Both the position numbers and the translations under genes were made by a program. A DNA stretch of 64,000 nt. Origin: Gleimia hominis (GTDB lineage Bacteria > Actinomycetota > Actinomycetes > Actinomycetales > Actinomycetaceae). Location of the stretch: NCBI RefSeq assembly GCF_002871945.2, contig NZ_CP126963.1, positions 1,364,001 to 1,428,000 on the forward strand, read 5' to 3'. The stretch's first letter is position 1, and every line of letters starts with the position of its first letter. This document shows, one piece after another, positions 51,399 to 61,676 of the stretch. The notes beneath the pieces are model-generated. The model did not search any database. It was given only the letters and a program-made list of their open reading frames with translations, and was not told the origin of the DNA.

Positions 51399-52373
51399 CT
51401 AGTCCATATCCGATTCGTTTGAGCGTGCGAGGCGCAGTTGGAAAAGCGTTAGGATCACGAGGGCTGCCATGAGCACCACCGCCATAGCGGACGCGTACCC
51501 CATGTCGAACTGCTCGAATGCTTTTTCGTAGATATACAGGTAGATCACGCGCGTGGCGTTACCCGGCCCACCTTTAGTCGCTACCGAAACCGTGTCGAAA
51601 ATCTGGAACGAACCAATCATCGAAACCACAATCACCATCACCAGTATGGGGCGCAGCAGCGGCACTGTAATGAAGCGGAAAGACTGCCAGGTGGACGCGC
51701 CTTCCGTGTCGGCGGATTCGTAGATCATCTTCGGGATCGTCTGCATCCCCGCGAACAGAAGCAGGCCCGTATACCCCATGTTCCGCCACGAGTTCACCAG
51801 CGCCACCGTGTAAATCGCTATATCTGGGTTACCGTAGAACGAAATAGGCCCAATATCTAGAAACCCAATAACATGGTTCAGCAACCCCACGGTTGGGTCC
51901 AGGATAAACAGGGTAATCGCCGCGATCGTCACGTTTGGAACCAACCATGGCAACAACAGGGTGGAGCGCACCCACGTGGACTGGGACACCCGCTGCATCA
52001 ACACCGCAATCAACAACCCCAAGATGGTTTGCGTCGTAATGTTTACCACCACGTAGATGACGGTTACTTTTACCGCGTTGAGGAACGTGGCGTCGCTGAG
52101 CAAACGCGTGTAGTTGTCAAAACCGATCCAGTGCGCGTCCTCAAGCAAATTCCAGTCGGTAAACGACATCTGAATCCCGCGCACAATCGGGACGAAATAG
52201 AAAATGAGGAACCCGAGAACCGCGGGTGCAAGGAACCAGATTGCTGCGCGCGCATCCTTACTGCTGTGCTTGTGGCCCGGTTTGTTGCCACGCGCAGGTT
52301 TGTTTGCGCGCAGGCGCCCGCGTAATCCCCCGCGATTTTGCGTGCGGGTCGGTTGCACGGCAGTGGTTGTCAT
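51399..52373 (-). CDS. Carbohydrate ABC permease (MalF/CUT1 type) of the galactoside importer
   Basis: A 324-residue permease with a basic N-terminus (RANKPARGNKPGHKHSSKD), six helices starting near AAIWFLAPAVLGFLIFYFV and the EAA-like loop IYESADTEGASTWQSFRFI. The ATG at 52373 with GGGAG upstream is chosen over ATGs at 52388 and 52385. It is the first gene of a minus-strand operon (two permeases, binding protein, GH36, galK, UDPGP), divergent from the ROK regulator gene. Confidence 0.92.
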   Translation of the reverse strand: MTTTAVQPTRTQNRGGLRGRLRANKPARGNKPGHKHSSKDARAAIWFLAPAVLGFLIFYFVPIVRGIQMSFTDWNLLEDAHWIGFDNYTRLLSDATFLNAVKVTVIYVVVNITTQTILGLLIAVLMQRVSQSTWVRSTLLLPWLVPNVTIAAITLFILDPTVGLLNHVIGFLDIGPISFYGNPDIAIYTVALVNSWRNMGYTGLLLFAGMQTIPKMIYESADTEGASTWQSFRFITVPLLRPILVMVIVVSMIGSFQIFDTVSVATKGGPGNATRVIYLYIYEKAFEQFDMGYASAMAVVLMAALVILTLFQLRLARSNESDMD

Positions 52374-52518
52374 CTGCGCTCCCATCATTGCGGTTCAGCT
52401 TCTTCGCCCAGTTTTCTTGCTATTTGTGCGGTAAACCGAAGACGCTGTTGTCGTTAGGTACCCCTATTTCAGCAAGTTTGAGTTGCTAGACACACATTAT
52501 TACGTTAGTTTCATATGT

Positions 52519-53781
52519 ATGTCAAGTAACCACGAAAACCCACGAACTCAACGCGCTCCCCGCACCACCTCCCGGCCGCAAGCGCGAACTGATTCGAAGC
52601 AGGAAACTCAACACGCGCCTCAGGGGGCGCCGCGTCGAGTGCAGCGGCGGGTGAACCTGCTGAATACGTTCCGCCAGCTCACGTCTGCGCAAACCATCAG
52701 CAGCCTTTCTACGCAGATCAACGTTTCCCGCCCCGCTGTTGAACGCATAGTGGCGGACCTGGACAACCTCGGGTGGGTTAAACAGTTAGCGCCCGATAAC
52801 TCGTTTGGCCGCCCCGCTACCCGGTGGGCTTTGAACGCAAATACCGTTCACGTGCTCGGGTTGGATATTGGTGCGCACCACTGCACGGCGATGGTAGGTG
52901 ATTTATTCGGTGAGGTTCTAAGCGAACTCACCGTCGATCTGGACGCTAAAACTCCCGCTCAGCAGCGGCTGCTGGATGCTACTGAGGCGGGGTGTGAAGC
53001 GGTGAAAGCAGCTGGGCTGTCGATCGAAGACATTACGTTGTGTGCGGTGGCTTCCCCCGGTGTGGTCAACGAAGGGGTGGTCACGTACTACGGTGGTTCC
53101 GGAATGCCGGATTGGCGGGGTACTAACATCGCTCAAGAAGTGTCTGCGGTTCTTGGTTGCGAAACTGTTGTGGCGGGCGACTGTGCACTCGGCGCTCTAG
53201 GGGAATCGTGGCGCGGTGCGGCGGAGGGCCACGACGATGTCGTGTACATCCTTTCTGGTGAACGCACCGGCGGGGCGGCGATTATTAACGGGCAGATTCA
53301 CCGCGGACTACAGGGCGCAGCCGGGCTGATCGGGGAGCTAACCCCGATTCGGTGGAAAGACATTGAAGCAGAAACGTGTGCGAAACGCGTGTACGAAACC
53401 AACGAAATCACGAGCCGCACGGAAATCTTCAACGCGGCCCGCGCCGGAGAAAGCAAAGCGTTAGAAGTTATTGACGATTTCGCCAACGCCCTGTCGCTTG
53501 GCGCCGCAGCTATGGTTCTCACTCTCGCTCCATCGCACCTGGTGGTGGGCGGCAAGTACTCCGCATTTTCCGACCTGTTCTTGGAACGTTTTGTAGAAAA
53601 CCTGAGGCATTGGTGCCCGGTAATGCCACAGGTTTCCGCTTCCGCACTGGGCCCGCGCGCAATCTGCTTGGGCGCGTTACGTCTAGGCCTTGACACGCTC
53701 TTTGCGTACCTAGAAAACACTGTTGTAGCGAGCGACGTGTTCCCCTCAGCAGAAGGATTCAAAAAACAATTCCAAGCCTGA
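52519..53781 (+). CDS. ROK-family transcriptional regulator of the galactoside locus
   Basis: A 420-residue regulator with an N-terminal winged helix-turn-helix (LTSAQTISSLSTQINVSRPA, with recognition helix near VSRPAVERIVADLDNLGW) and a ROK sugar-kinase-like domain (VLGLDIGAHHCTAMVGDLFG, cut; GELTPIRW at the place of the usual Cys-rich zinc site). The CxCGxxGC zinc motif of classical ROK proteins is missing. A 45-residue polar head precedes the DNA-binding domain. It is divergent from the importer operon, with 145 bp between the starts, so it probably controls it. The ATG at 52519 has no ribosome site and may be leaderless. Confidence 0.88.
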   Translation: MSSNHENPRTQRAPRTTSRPQARTDSKQETQHAPQGAPRRVQRRVNLLNTFRQLTSAQTISSLSTQINVSRPAVERIVADLDNLGWVKQLAPDNSFGRPATRWALNANTVHVLGLDIGAHHCTAMVGDLFGEVLSELTVDLDAKTPAQQRLLDATEAGCEAVKAAGLSIEDITLCAVASPGVVNEGVVTYYGGSGMPDWRGTNIAQEVSAVLGCETVVAGDCALGALGESWRGAAEGHDDVVYILSGERTGGAAIINGQIHRGLQGAAGLIGELTPIRWKDIEAETCAKRVYETNEITSRTEIFNAARAGESKALEVIDDFANALSLGAAAMVLTLAPSHLVVGGKYSAFSDLFLERFVENLRHWCPVMPQVSASALGPRAICLGALRLGLDTLFAYLENTVVASDVFPSAEGFKKQFQA

Positions 53782-53932
53782 GGTGCACGCAGCGCAACCA
53801 TATTCATATAACTTTCAGTTTCATTTCAGGTTTCGTATGGTTGCATACTCTAACTTCTTTATCGGTAATACAAGAAATAGCGATCGTATCAACGTTTGAT
53901 GCGGTTGCCTGAACTAGAAATATTAGAACGCG

Positions 53933-55297
53933 ATGTCCATATTTTCACGCGCCTTGCTAGTTACTGGGCGCAAACCGTTAAAAACACTACTAGTTACTCT
54001 AATAGTGACCATTATGATGACGACTGTGGTTAGTGCTCACGCAATCACTAACGCCAGTAACCAAGCCGGCAAAAAAGCCGGAAAGGGCCTGCTATCGTCT
54101 TTTGTTTTAGAGAACAATCGGGCTAATAACCCCGGTACGCCACGCGGTGGTGGCGTGGTTAAACGGGCGGACATTGCAAAAATATCGCAGTTAGAAGGCG
54201 TCACTAACTACTTCACTCGGATAGACACGGTTGCGGATATTAAAAGTGGTAAACCGGTGTCTGTTCCAGCAGATGCGCAGTTTTTTGCTGGTGAAAAGGA
54301 ACGCCAGTTCGGGAGTGCTGTGATGCTAAGCGGGGCAAGTGATTCCGCGTTAGCTACTCCCCTGCGGACGGGCACTTTGAAGCTTTCGAGCGGCCGCCAC
54401 CTCAAGAATAAGGACGCGGGGAAGGCACTTGTGCATGAGGAACTAGCGCGGGCGAACGGGTGGAAACTGGGTTCAAAGATAACACTCTCAACGAACCCGT
54501 TTGACGCGGACAACGAGGGCAAACCGCAAAGTGAAATCGACGTTGAGGTCGTGGGAACGCTAGCGGGAAAACCTGCGGAGCAGCCACAAAATCGGTTGTT
54601 ATATGCGGGCAATACGATCTATACGGACCTGGGTTCGGCCGCTAAGTTGGCGGGGGCTAGTTTGGATACCGCGAACTACGTTGACGCAACGTTTTTCACA
54701 AAGGGTGATCCGGCACCGGTGATGGATGCGGCGAAGAAACTGGATGTGGATTGGAACATGTTTCAGTTGACGGCCTCGGCAAATGTGTTTACAGGTATTT
54801 CACAGGCCGTGGACGGTTTGCATTCATTGACTGGTACAGTGCTTTGGTCTGGCATTGGTTTTGCCGTTATTTTACTTATTTTGGTTAGTTTGTTGTGGGT
54901 CAGTGAGCGGCGCCGTGAAAGCGCGATTTACATGAGTTTGGGTGATTCCAAGTTAAAGATCCTGGGGCAGTATGTGTTGGAATGCGTGTACGTACTAGTT
55001 CCTGCTGGGTTACTCACGTGGCTAGTGAGCGGGCCGGTGGCGCAGTGGATGGGAACAAAGGCGCTGGGCCGGGTGCAGTCGCAGTTAGGTGAACTGGACA
55101 CGCCTGGTGCGCAGCTCGGTGGTGGGCTAGAGGTTGCTGATGTTACCCGCACCATTGACCACTTGAACGTTTCCGTCACGGGCTCTTCGCTTGGGTTTGG
55201 CATTCTTACTGGCTGCGTGGTTGCGGTGCTTGCGGTGGGGGTTGCGGCTGCGTTCCAGTTACGCACCAGCCCGAAGGCTTTGTTTGCGAACCGGTAA
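53933..55297 (+). CDS. FtsX-type ABC permease, first of a pair
   Basis: A 454-residue permease with an N-terminal helix (about 14-36), a large external domain (about 45-285) and three C-terminal helices (about 295-320, 345-370, 420-445). The cytoplasmic loop SERRRESAIYMSLGDSKLKIL is typical of FtsX domains. It is followed by a second permease of the same design and an ATPase on the same strand, so the three form one exporter, like the BceAB or MacB-type systems that act on peptides or cell-envelope targets. Substrate unknown. Confidence 0.88.
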   Translation: MSIFSRALLVTGRKPLKTLLVTLIVTIMMTTVVSAHAITNASNQAGKKAGKGLLSSFVLENNRANNPGTPRGGGVVKRADIAKISQLEGVTNYFTRIDTVADIKSGKPVSVPADAQFFAGEKERQFGSAVMLSGASDSALATPLRTGTLKLSSGRHLKNKDAGKALVHEELARANGWKLGSKITLSTNPFDADNEGKPQSEIDVEVVGTLAGKPAEQPQNRLLYAGNTIYTDLGSAAKLAGASLDTANYVDATFFTKGDPAPVMDAAKKLDVDWNMFQLTASANVFTGISQAVDGLHSLTGTVLWSGIGFAVILLILVSLLWVSERRRESAIYMSLGDSKLKILGQYVLECVYVLVPAGLLTWLVSGPVAQWMGTKALGRVQSQLGELDTPGAQLGGGLEVADVTRTIDHLNVSVTGSSLGFGILTGCVVAVLAVGVAAAFQLRTSPKALFANR

Positions 55298-55318
55298 AGA
55301 GGGTTGGTAGGTAATCCG

Positions 55319-56650
55319 ATGACGAATACGTCTAATGAGTGCGCCCAAGCTTATGCGGGTGGTCAGCCAGTTGGTATGAGTGGTCTGAGCCGTGCTGGGT
55401 TAGCGATTTCACGTAGGGGCGTGAAGAACCTGATTTTGGGCTTTATTTTAGCGGTGACAGCGGTTTTGCTTACCGTGGTTTTATGCTGGAGGTTCGCTGC
55501 AGCTGTCACGTCTAACGCAATCACGTCTGGTGTGGATGCGGGATTCACGGTGTCTGCCCCAGCGGATGGAACGGAGATTCCACGGGCTGCGCTTGACCAG
55601 TTCAGTTCGGTTAAAAAAGTTGGTACCCCCACGTTGGTTTCCCGTACAACTGCGCAGATTGATGGCCAGATTGTGCAACCGCAGGGGGTGCAGCTGGAAG
55701 GCAACCTGCCGGCACGCGTGTCTGTACTTGGGGTGGATAGTTCCGCCCGGCTTCCGGGTTTTAAAACGAAGGTGTGGCGGATTGTTGAGGGGGCTGGGTT
55801 CGCTAAGAATGCGGATGCTGCCGCGCCCATGTTGGTTCACCGCGAACTCGCCGCTAAAAATGGGTGGCGTGTAGGGTCCGTGGTTCAGCTGGCTTTCTCT
55901 GGCGTGGATTCTGGTGGATCTTCCGGTCCAGCAAGTGGAAATACACATGGCCAGGCAGGTCGAAATACGCCGGGTACAGCAGCTAGCACTACGCAACACT
56001 CAGCAGCTAGCACTACGCAGGCGTTTAAGGTGGTGGGGATTTTTGAGGCTCCGAATGAGGATGCGGTTACTTCGCCAGACCAGATGGTAGAGAACACTGT
56101 TGTCACGCCTGCCACTGGTGTGGGGTCGGTTGCTGAAGCGGTGTTTCCTGTGAAAGACGCGGCTGGTTTACACGCCGCGTTTGATTCGGCGCAGAATATT
56201 GCGCTCAAGCATGGGTTGAAGGTAAGCAGTAACGTTGATGCGTTCAAATCTGTGTTGGAGGCCGCTGTTACGCAAGTGTCTTGGTTGAATACTTTACTTG
56301 CAGTGTTGGGGGTGGCCAGCTTGTTGGCGGTCACGTTCGTGCTGGTTTTTTGGGTTCGCGGTCGTTTGCATGAGGTGGGGGTACTGCTCAGCATTGGGCT
56401 TCATAGAAGTCAGGTATTCACCCAGTTTTTGGTGGAGGTATTACTGCTCGCCATACCAGCAGCAGTCTTTGGTTTAGTGGCCGGTTTGGGGGTAATGATT
56501 TTTGTTGAGGGGGTGGATGTCCCTCACGTTTTCGCCGCGGGCGGTGCTGCGTGTGTTGCGCTTGTAGTGATTTGTGTTGTGGCACTGTGCTTAGCTTTTT
56601 TGCTGATTGCGAGGCGTAGTACTAAGCAGATTTTGACGAGCACGCACTAG
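55319..56650 (+). CDS. FtsX-type ABC permease, second of a pair
   Basis: A 443-residue permease with the same layout as its neighbour: N-terminal helix (about 35-58), external domain, three C-terminal helices (about 325-350, 370-395, 410-435), and loop HEVGVLLSIGLHRSQVF. The external domain contains a Ser/Thr/Gln-rich insert with a repeated AASTTQ phrase (24-bp period, 55977-56019). The start is the ATG at 55319, 21 bp after the first permease; a GTG at 55304 is an alternative. It probably forms a heterodimer with the first permease. Confidence 0.86.
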   Translation: MTNTSNECAQAYAGGQPVGMSGLSRAGLAISRRGVKNLILGFILAVTAVLLTVVLCWRFAAAVTSNAITSGVDAGFTVSAPADGTEIPRAALDQFSSVKKVGTPTLVSRTTAQIDGQIVQPQGVQLEGNLPARVSVLGVDSSARLPGFKTKVWRIVEGAGFAKNADAAAPMLVHRELAAKNGWRVGSVVQLAFSGVDSGGSSGPASGNTHGQAGRNTPGTAASTTQHSAASTTQAFKVVGIFEAPNEDAVTSPDQMVENTVVTPATGVGSVAEAVFPVKDAAGLHAAFDSAQNIALKHGLKVSSNVDAFKSVLEAAVTQVSWLNTLLAVLGVASLLAVTFVLVFWVRGRLHEVGVLLSIGLHRSQVFTQFLVEVLLLAIPAAVFGLVAGLGVMIFVEGVDVPHVFAAGGAACVALVVICVVALCLAFLLIARRSTKQILTSTH

Positions 56651-56689
56651 GTTTAATGCGTTTTAAGTAGTTAGTTTAAGAGGTTGGTT

Positions 56690-57319
56690 ATGGCTTTGTT
56701 TTCTTTGAATAATGTTTCGTTCTCTTACCCGGGCGGTACGCGGGTGATTGATGGGATTGATCAGGCGTTTGAGGCCGGTAAGGTGTATGCGATTGTAGGT
56801 GCGTCGGGCGCGGGTAAAACCACTTTGTTAGGTTTACTAGCAGGTTTGGATACGCCGACTTTGGGGACAGTTAGTTTTAATGGTGAGGACGTTGCGAAAC
56901 GTGGTTACGCGCACCATCGGAAACGTAATGTGAGTTTGGTGTTTCAAGACTATAACTTGATTGAGTACATGACTCCCGAAGAGAATTTGAAGTTGGTTGA
57001 CCGGCATGCGGATTTGGGTTTGCTTGAGGAACTGGGGTTGTCGGCGCAGCAGGCTAAACGTAACGTGTTGAAACTCTCTGGTGGGCAGCAGCAGCGGGTG
57101 GCGGTGGCACGCGCATTGGCGGCGGACACGCCGGTGATTTTAGCTGACGAACCTACAGGTAATTTGGATGCGCAGACGGGCATGGCAATTCTGGACATTC
57201 TGTGCGCGGCAGCTCACGAGCAGAATAAGTGCGTGATCGTTGTAACTCACTCTAAAGAAGTTACGCGCCGCGCAGACATTGTACTGCAGCTAAACCGTGG
57301 AAAACTCAAACGAAAGTAG
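56690..57319 (+). CDS. ABC transporter ATP-binding protein of the dual-FtsX exporter
   Basis: A 209-residue ATPase of the LolD/MacB class: Walker [10 protein letters not shown], signature [15 protein letters not shown], Walker [14 protein letters not shown]-loop VTHS. It is short, ending soon after the H-loop. The ATG at 56690 follows AAGAGGTTGGTT. It is the last gene of the three-gene unit and is followed by a strong hairpin. Confidence 0.94.
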   Translation: MALFSLNNVSFSYPGGTRVIDGIDQAFEAGKVYAIVGASGAGKTTLLGLLAGLDTPTLGTVSFNGEDVAKRGYAHHRKRNVSLVFQDYNLIEYMTPEENLKLVDRHADLGLLEELGLSAQQAKRNVLKLSGGQQQRVAVARALAADTPVILADEPTGNLDAQTGMAILDILCAAAHEQNKCVIVVTHSKEVTRRADIVLQLNRGKLKRK

Positions 57320-57331
57320 TGGAAAAAGGTA

Positions 57332-57368
57332 GCTGGGGTTAGTAGGTTGGTGCCCTACTAACCCCAGC
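57332..57368. terminator. Bidirectional terminator between the exporter and the xylose porter gene
   Basis: A perfect 15-bp stem GCTGGGGTTAGTAGG/CCTACTAACCCCAGC with a 7-nt loop. On the minus strand it is followed by TACCTTTTTCC, on the plus strand by GTTGTAAATATTATTTCTTT, so it can serve both convergent units. Confidence 0.85.
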
Positions 57369-57378
57369 GTTGTAAATA

Positions 57379-58761
57379 TTATTTCTTTAAAGCAATCTTT
57401 CTTGCATGTGCGGCACGAAGCCCGTCTTCGATTTCTTCGAGTGAACGATTACGCGTTTCAAAGCATTTGACCTTTACAAACCAAATCGCTGCAACGCACA
57501 GTACACCGTACCCCACAAACAGCGAACCAGTACCAAAGAAGTTGAGTAATGGCGGGAAAGTAAGGGATACTACTGCGTTTGCGGTCCAGTTAATGGTAGA
57601 CCCCATGGAGTTCCCCAGGCCTCGAATATTCAACGGGAACATCTCACCAATCATTGTCCACATAACGGGGCCCCAAGTTGCAGAGAAGAATGCAATATAT
57701 ACAGTCAAGGCTAACGCACAGATCCAGGCTGCTGTCATGTGCCCGGCTGAGAATCGCATTGAAAAACTCATAATAAATAGAGAAACCGCCATGCCAATAG
57801 CGCCAACTATAAGCATCGTTTTTCGGTCAACATGGTCCATAACTTTGATGCCTATTGCTGTCACTATTACGTTAAACACACCGATTCCTATATGGGCAAT
57901 CAATGCTGCCGAGATGCCGAATCCAACGTCAGTAAATATAGTCGGTGCGTAATACAGAACTGTATTGCACCCCATTACCTGTTGGAATATTGCTAGGCCT
58001 ATCGCGGCAATCAATGCGGGGCGTACTTCAGGACCGAACAACTCGGCCCAGCCTCCGTCTTCGGCTTCTGCTTGCCTTCGAATATCCTCTAGTTGAGCTT
58101 CAACTTCGTTTGGATGGGTCTTATACATTGCGGCAAGAATGACTTTAGCCTTTTGCTCGTCACCATGGCGTACAAGAAAGCGAGGGCTTTCAGGTAGTAG
58201 CAGAGCCCCGATTAACAAAACTGCTGCAGGTACGGCAGCTAGACCTACCATCCATCGCCAACCGTGGAAGAAACCGGCTAGCGCGTAGTTTGAAATATAT
58301 GCTAAGAGAATTCCGGACATGACCATTAACTGGAATAGGCCCGTTAAAGAACCGCGCTTGTCTACCGGCGAGAGCTCGGAAAGATACGTAGGTATTAACG
58401 AAGATGCAATTCCAACGCCTAGACCAAGGACTATGCGCGACGCTACCAGGCTAAAAAAACCTGGGGCGACACCGGACCCGATTGCACCAACAAAGAATAC
58501 AACAGATGCGATCAGTATCAGTTTTCGCCGACCTAACCTGTCTGAGAGTGGTCCTATGAATAGCGAAGCGATCACGGCACCTAGCAGGACCGAGCTAACG
58601 ACCCACCCTTGTCCCCACTCCGCTAGATTTAGTTGATCTTGAATAAAGAGAATTGCTCCGGATATTACTCCGGTGTCATATCCGAATAGTAGGCCGCCTA
58701 ATGATCCAAAAAAATAGATCATTCCCATATTTAGGGTAGACATATTGCGAGTACGTCTCAT
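57379..58761 (-). CDS. Sugar:proton symporter of the MFS sugar-porter family (probable xylose)
   Basis: A 460-residue transporter with 12 helices and sugar-porter signatures: GYDTGVISGA in the first helix, GPLSDRLGRRK (motif A), RIVLGLGVGIASSLIPTYLSE, PESPRFLV after helix 6, and the QQ-containing IFQQVMGCNTVLYYAPTIF in helix 7. It is closest in design to XylE/AraE/GalP proteins. It lies at the end of an operon with xylA and xylB, so xylose is the likely substrate. The ATG has CAGGAG about 11 nt upstream. Confidence 0.93.
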   Translation of the reverse strand: MRRTRNMSTLNMGMIYFFGSLGGLLFGYDTGVISGAILFIQDQLNLAEWGQGWVVSSVLLGAVIASLFIGPLSDRLGRRKLILIASVVFFVGAIGSGVAPGFFSLVASRIVLGLGVGIASSLIPTYLSELSPVDKRGSLTGLFQLMVMSGILLAYISNYALAGFFHGWRWMVGLAAVPAAVLLIGALLLPESPRFLVRHGDEQKAKVILAAMYKTHPNEVEAQLEDIRRQAEAEDGGWAELFGPEVRPALIAAIGLAIFQQVMGCNTVLYYAPTIFTDVGFGISAALIAHIGIGVFNVIVTAIGIKVMDHVDRKTMLIVGAIGMAVSLFIMSFSMRFSAGHMTAAWICALALTVYIAFFSATWGPVMWTMIGEMFPLNIRGLGNSMGSTINWTANAVVSLTFPPLLNFFGTGSLFVGYGVLCVAAIWFVKVKCFETRNRSLEEIEDGLRAAHARKIALKK

Positions 58762-58824
58762 TTTTGCTTAATACTCCTGTGTGTAAGCATAAGGATGCGT
58801 TATTCAACCCACCCCAGAAAACTC

Positions 58825-58849
58825 AGTTCGTAATCAGAAGATACGAACT
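58825..58849 (-). other. Hairpin between xylB and the sugar-porter gene
   Basis: AGTTCGTA (58825-58832) and TACGAACT (58842-58849) form an 8-bp perfect stem. On the minus strand it is followed by GAGTTTTCTG, a weak T-run, so partial termination or mRNA processing between xylB and the transporter is possible. Confidence 0.45.
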
Positions 58850-58870
58850 CTTAGATTTGGTAAGAAACCG

Positions 58871-60307
58871 TTATTGCGAATCTTCCCCACTTTGGAATAT
58901 GTCTGACGCTACTTCTGTGTATCGTTGCCATATTGCTTCCGCCCGTGACCTGTCGGCACCAACCGGCCCCATAAGTTCCGATCTTTCAACTGGCCAGGGA
59001 CCAAGTTGCGGATCGCGCACTTTTGCTGCTTGCCACGCAGCTCCGAGTGCAACGTATTCACCAGGATCCGCAAGGTCCACTGGTATACCTAGGATTCCCG
59101 GAAGAATCGTTTGCGCAGCGCGTGACTTAGCGCCGCCCCCGATCAGCACAGCTCTTTTCACTGGAACACCACACCGAAGCACCGCCTCCAAGGCTCCTCG
59201 AAGCAGGCATGCCAGCCCTTCGAACGCAGCTCTGGCAAAGCACTTAGGGTCCATGTTATTTGAAGTCATTCCATGCAAAGCTGCTGTTGCGTGAGGCAAG
59301 TTCGGTGTGCGTTCTCCCTCAAAGAAAGGCACCAGCGTGAGTCCTTTTGAGTCGCCACTCATAGCAAGCGAATCAAAATCTTCGTAGCCCACTCCCAGCA
59401 GATCCTTCACATTATCAATGATTCTCGCACCATTGAGAGTGCATGCTAGCGGTAACCAATTTCCTGTGCCATCCATGAAACCAGTTACTTCAGCATTAGG
59501 GTCCATAACAGGACTCTTCGACACAGCAGCAACTACACCAGACGTGCCTAGCGAGATGCTGGCTTCACCTGGACGTAGCCCCAACCCAAGAGCCGCCGCC
59601 GCATTGTCGCCCAACCCCGGGCCTACGACAGCGGTGCCAAACTCAGGTTTAACTGTTCCAATGGATTCGAACGGTTCAGCGATTCTAGGCAGAACTATTT
59701 GCTTGGCTTCCACTTCAGAGATGCGGAGAGCGTGAGCCAAGATGTCCCACCGATACTGGGCTGTTTTTGCGTCGACGTATCCAGTTCCAGAAGCATCAGA
59801 TCGATCTGTAACTAAATCGTTTATGTCCTCTGAGCCTCGTAATTTCCACGATAGCCAATCATGCGGAAGACAAACGGCTGCAGTTTTACGCGCGGTTTCC
59901 GGCTCATTATCAGCTATCCACCGCAACTTTGTAACCGTTAAAGACGCGACAGGAGCGGATCCACATGCGTGCACCCACCAATCCCTTCCTAGCTCCTCAA
60001 TAAGGTCACTAGCCGCTTGGGCACTGGACGTATCATTCCATAGCATTGCGTCTCTAAGCACGTTTCCGCCACTATCAAGCAGAATCATGCCGTGCTGTTG
60101 CCCAGCTATGGAAACAGCATCACAGTCCTCAATCCCGCCCGCTTCTTCAATAGCCTGCTTTAGCGCAACCCACCACGCATCGGGAGGAACTTGAGTTCCA
60201 GATGGATGTGACGCGCGACCAGAACGAACCACTTGGCCATCGTCAACAACCAGTACTTTTACTGACTGCGTCGAAGAGTCTATTCCTGCGTACACTGATC
60301 TACCCAA
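58871..60307 (-). CDS. xylB: Xylulokinase
   Basis: Phosphorylates D-xylulose to xylulose 5-phosphate. The 478-residue FGGY kinase shows [16 protein letters not shown] (ATP/phosphate 1), [13 protein letters not shown] (substrate), [12 protein letters not shown], the [14 protein letters not shown] stretch, [15 protein letters not shown] and [14 protein letters not shown] near the C-terminus. A TTG start at 60307 overlaps the xylA stop by 8 bp. A GTG at 60295, just after the xylA stop, would give MYAGIDSS and fits other XylB N-termini better; the choice between them is open. Confidence 0.94.
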   Translation of the reverse strand: MGRSVYAGIDSSTQSVKVLVVDDGQVVRSGRASHPSGTQVPPDAWWVALKQAIEEAGGIEDCDAVSIAGQQHGMILLDSGGNVLRDAMLWNDTSSAQAASDLIEELGRDWWVHACGSAPVASLTVTKLRWIADNEPETARKTAAVCLPHDWLSWKLRGSEDINDLVTDRSDASGTGYVDAKTAQYRWDILAHALRISEVEAKQIVLPRIAEPFESIGTVKPEFGTAVVGPGLGDNAAAALGLGLRPGEASISLGTSGVVAAVSKSPVMDPNAEVTGFMDGTGNWLPLACTLNGARIIDNVKDLLGVGYEDFDSLAMSGDSKGLTLVPFFEGERTPNLPHATAALHGMTSNNMDPKCFARAAFEGLACLLRGALEAVLRCGVPVKRAVLIGGGAKSRAAQTILPGILGIPVDLADPGEYVALGAAWQAAKVRDPQLGPWPVERSELMGPVGADRSRAEAIWQRYTEVASDIFQSGEDSQ

Positions 60308-61466
60308 TCAAGTGGCGCATTGCGTGTTCATAAAGTTCCACAAAATGGTATTCACGTGATGCAGCAGCTTCGACATCAATGTCGTCCGATGCAAGCAGAT
60401 CGCTATAGCTTTCTCCGTCACTCATCGTAGGCACGGCAAGTTCTGGTATCGAGGCTGCTTCCATAAGCTCTTGTGTCTTCGGATCTTCACGGAACGCCTT
60501 TGCCTTTGCCTTCAGCATTAGGTACATTTCCATGCACGCCTTAGCTGACTCCCAAACACCGTCCATGCCTTCTGTACGCGATGGCTTGAAATCAAAGTGA
60601 CGAGGCCCTTCGTACCGTGGTCCACCACCTGGGAATCCGTTCTCCAACAAATCTACAGTGAAGAACGCGGAGGCCAAATCCCCATGACCAAAGGCTTTGT
60701 CTTGATCATATTTAATTCCCGATTGTCCGTTCAGGTCAATGTGTGCCAGCTTTCCCGCATTAAGCGCTTGTGCGAGCGCATGGGTGTAGTTAAGTCCTGC
60801 CATTTGCTCATGGCCAGTTTCTGGGTTCAGGCCAACCACATCTCCATTATCCAGCTCCGCAATTAGCGCTAAAGCGTGCCCAACTGTAGGCAAGAAAATA
60901 TCGCCCCGGGGTTCATTGGGCTTAGGCTCAAGGCCGATCGTTAAGTCGTACCCTTGTTCTTTTATGTACCCAGCTACCGCATCAAGGCCTTCTTTGTAGC
61001 GTTCAAATGCTGCGTTGAGATCTTTCGATGAGTCATACTCAGACCCCTCACGACCACCCCACATTACGAATACTTTTGCGCCAAGCGAAGCAGCCAAGTC
61101 CACGTTACGTAGAATTTTCTTTAATCCGAAGCGGCGAATAGACCTGTCGTTATTGGTCAATCCCCCATCTTTGAAAATGGGGTGAGTGAAGGTATTTGTG
61201 GTTATCATCGGTATCTTCAGCCCGTTTTCATCACAGGCTTTCTTCACTCTTTCTACAATTTTGTCTCGCGTAGAATCAGACGCATCAAACGGGAATACAT
61301 CGTTATCGTGGAAAGTTATACCCGCAGCCCCAATTTCTGCAAGCTTTTCTGTGTACTCCCAAGGTTCTAACGCTGGGCGCGTTGGGTCTCCAAACGGATC
61401 ATTCGCAAGCCAGCCAACGGTCCAAAGTCCGAATGTAAAGTTATCTTCCTTCTTTGGCGTAAACAT
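60300..61466 (-). CDS. xylA: Xylose isomerase (group I, actinobacterial type)
   Basis: Converts D-xylose to D-xylulose with divalent metals. The 388-residue sequence has catalytic His53 and Asp56 in [12 protein letters not shown], the metal-ligand region [29 protein letters not shown], and [15 protein letters not shown] with further metal ligands. The N-terminal [11 protein letters not shown] is typical of Streptomyces-type enzymes. The ATG at 61466 has GGAG about 10 nt upstream; an ATG at 61481 is also in frame. It is the first gene of the xylA-xylB-porter operon, under the operator at 61523-61543. Confidence 0.97.
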   Translation of the reverse strand: MFTPKKEDNFTFGLWTVGWLANDPFGDPTRPALEPWEYTEKLAEIGAAGITFHDNDVFPFDASDSTRDKIVERVKKACDENGLKIPMITTNTFTHPIFKDGGLTNNDRSIRRFGLKKILRNVDLAASLGAKVFVMWGGREGSEYDSSKDLNAAFERYKEGLDAVAGYIKEQGYDLTIGLEPKPNEPRGDIFLPTVGHALALIAELDNGDVVGLNPETGHEQMAGLNYTHALAQALNAGKLAHIDLNGQSGIKYDQDKAFGHGDLASAFFTVDLLENGFPGGGPRYEGPRHFDFKPSRTEGMDGVWESAKACMEMYLMLKAKAKAFREDPKTQELMEAASIPELAVPTMSDGESYSDLLASDDIDVEAAASREYHFVELYEHAMRHLIG

Positions 61467-61522
61467 TCTTATTGACTCCATTTCATCATCGAACTGAACA
61501 CGAGCAACCTCACCCGCGCCAT

Positions 61523-61565
61523 TTAGTTACAGGTCTAAACTAATACCGACTGCAGTTTCTGTCAA
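61523..61565 (-). promoter_or_regulatory. xylA promoter with XylR-type operator over the -10 box
   Basis: On the minus strand a perfect -35 TTGACA (61565-61560) is followed after 17 bp by TAGTTT (61542-61537). The inverted repeat TTAGTT-N9-AACTAA (61523-61543) covers this -10 box. Its ends match the TTAGTT...AACTAA arms of Bacillus XylR operators, and a ROK XylR-like gene is divergently encoded next to it, so repression in the absence of xylose is strongly suggested. Confidence 0.75.
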
Positions 61566-61676
61566 CCCCTGTTAAGAAGTTGGAACAAAGTGAATTTTCC
61601 GCGAACTTGACCCACTAGGTACTTCCCGTCGACAAACACATAGAATAATATTTGCTCATGTAATGAAAGGAAGAAG

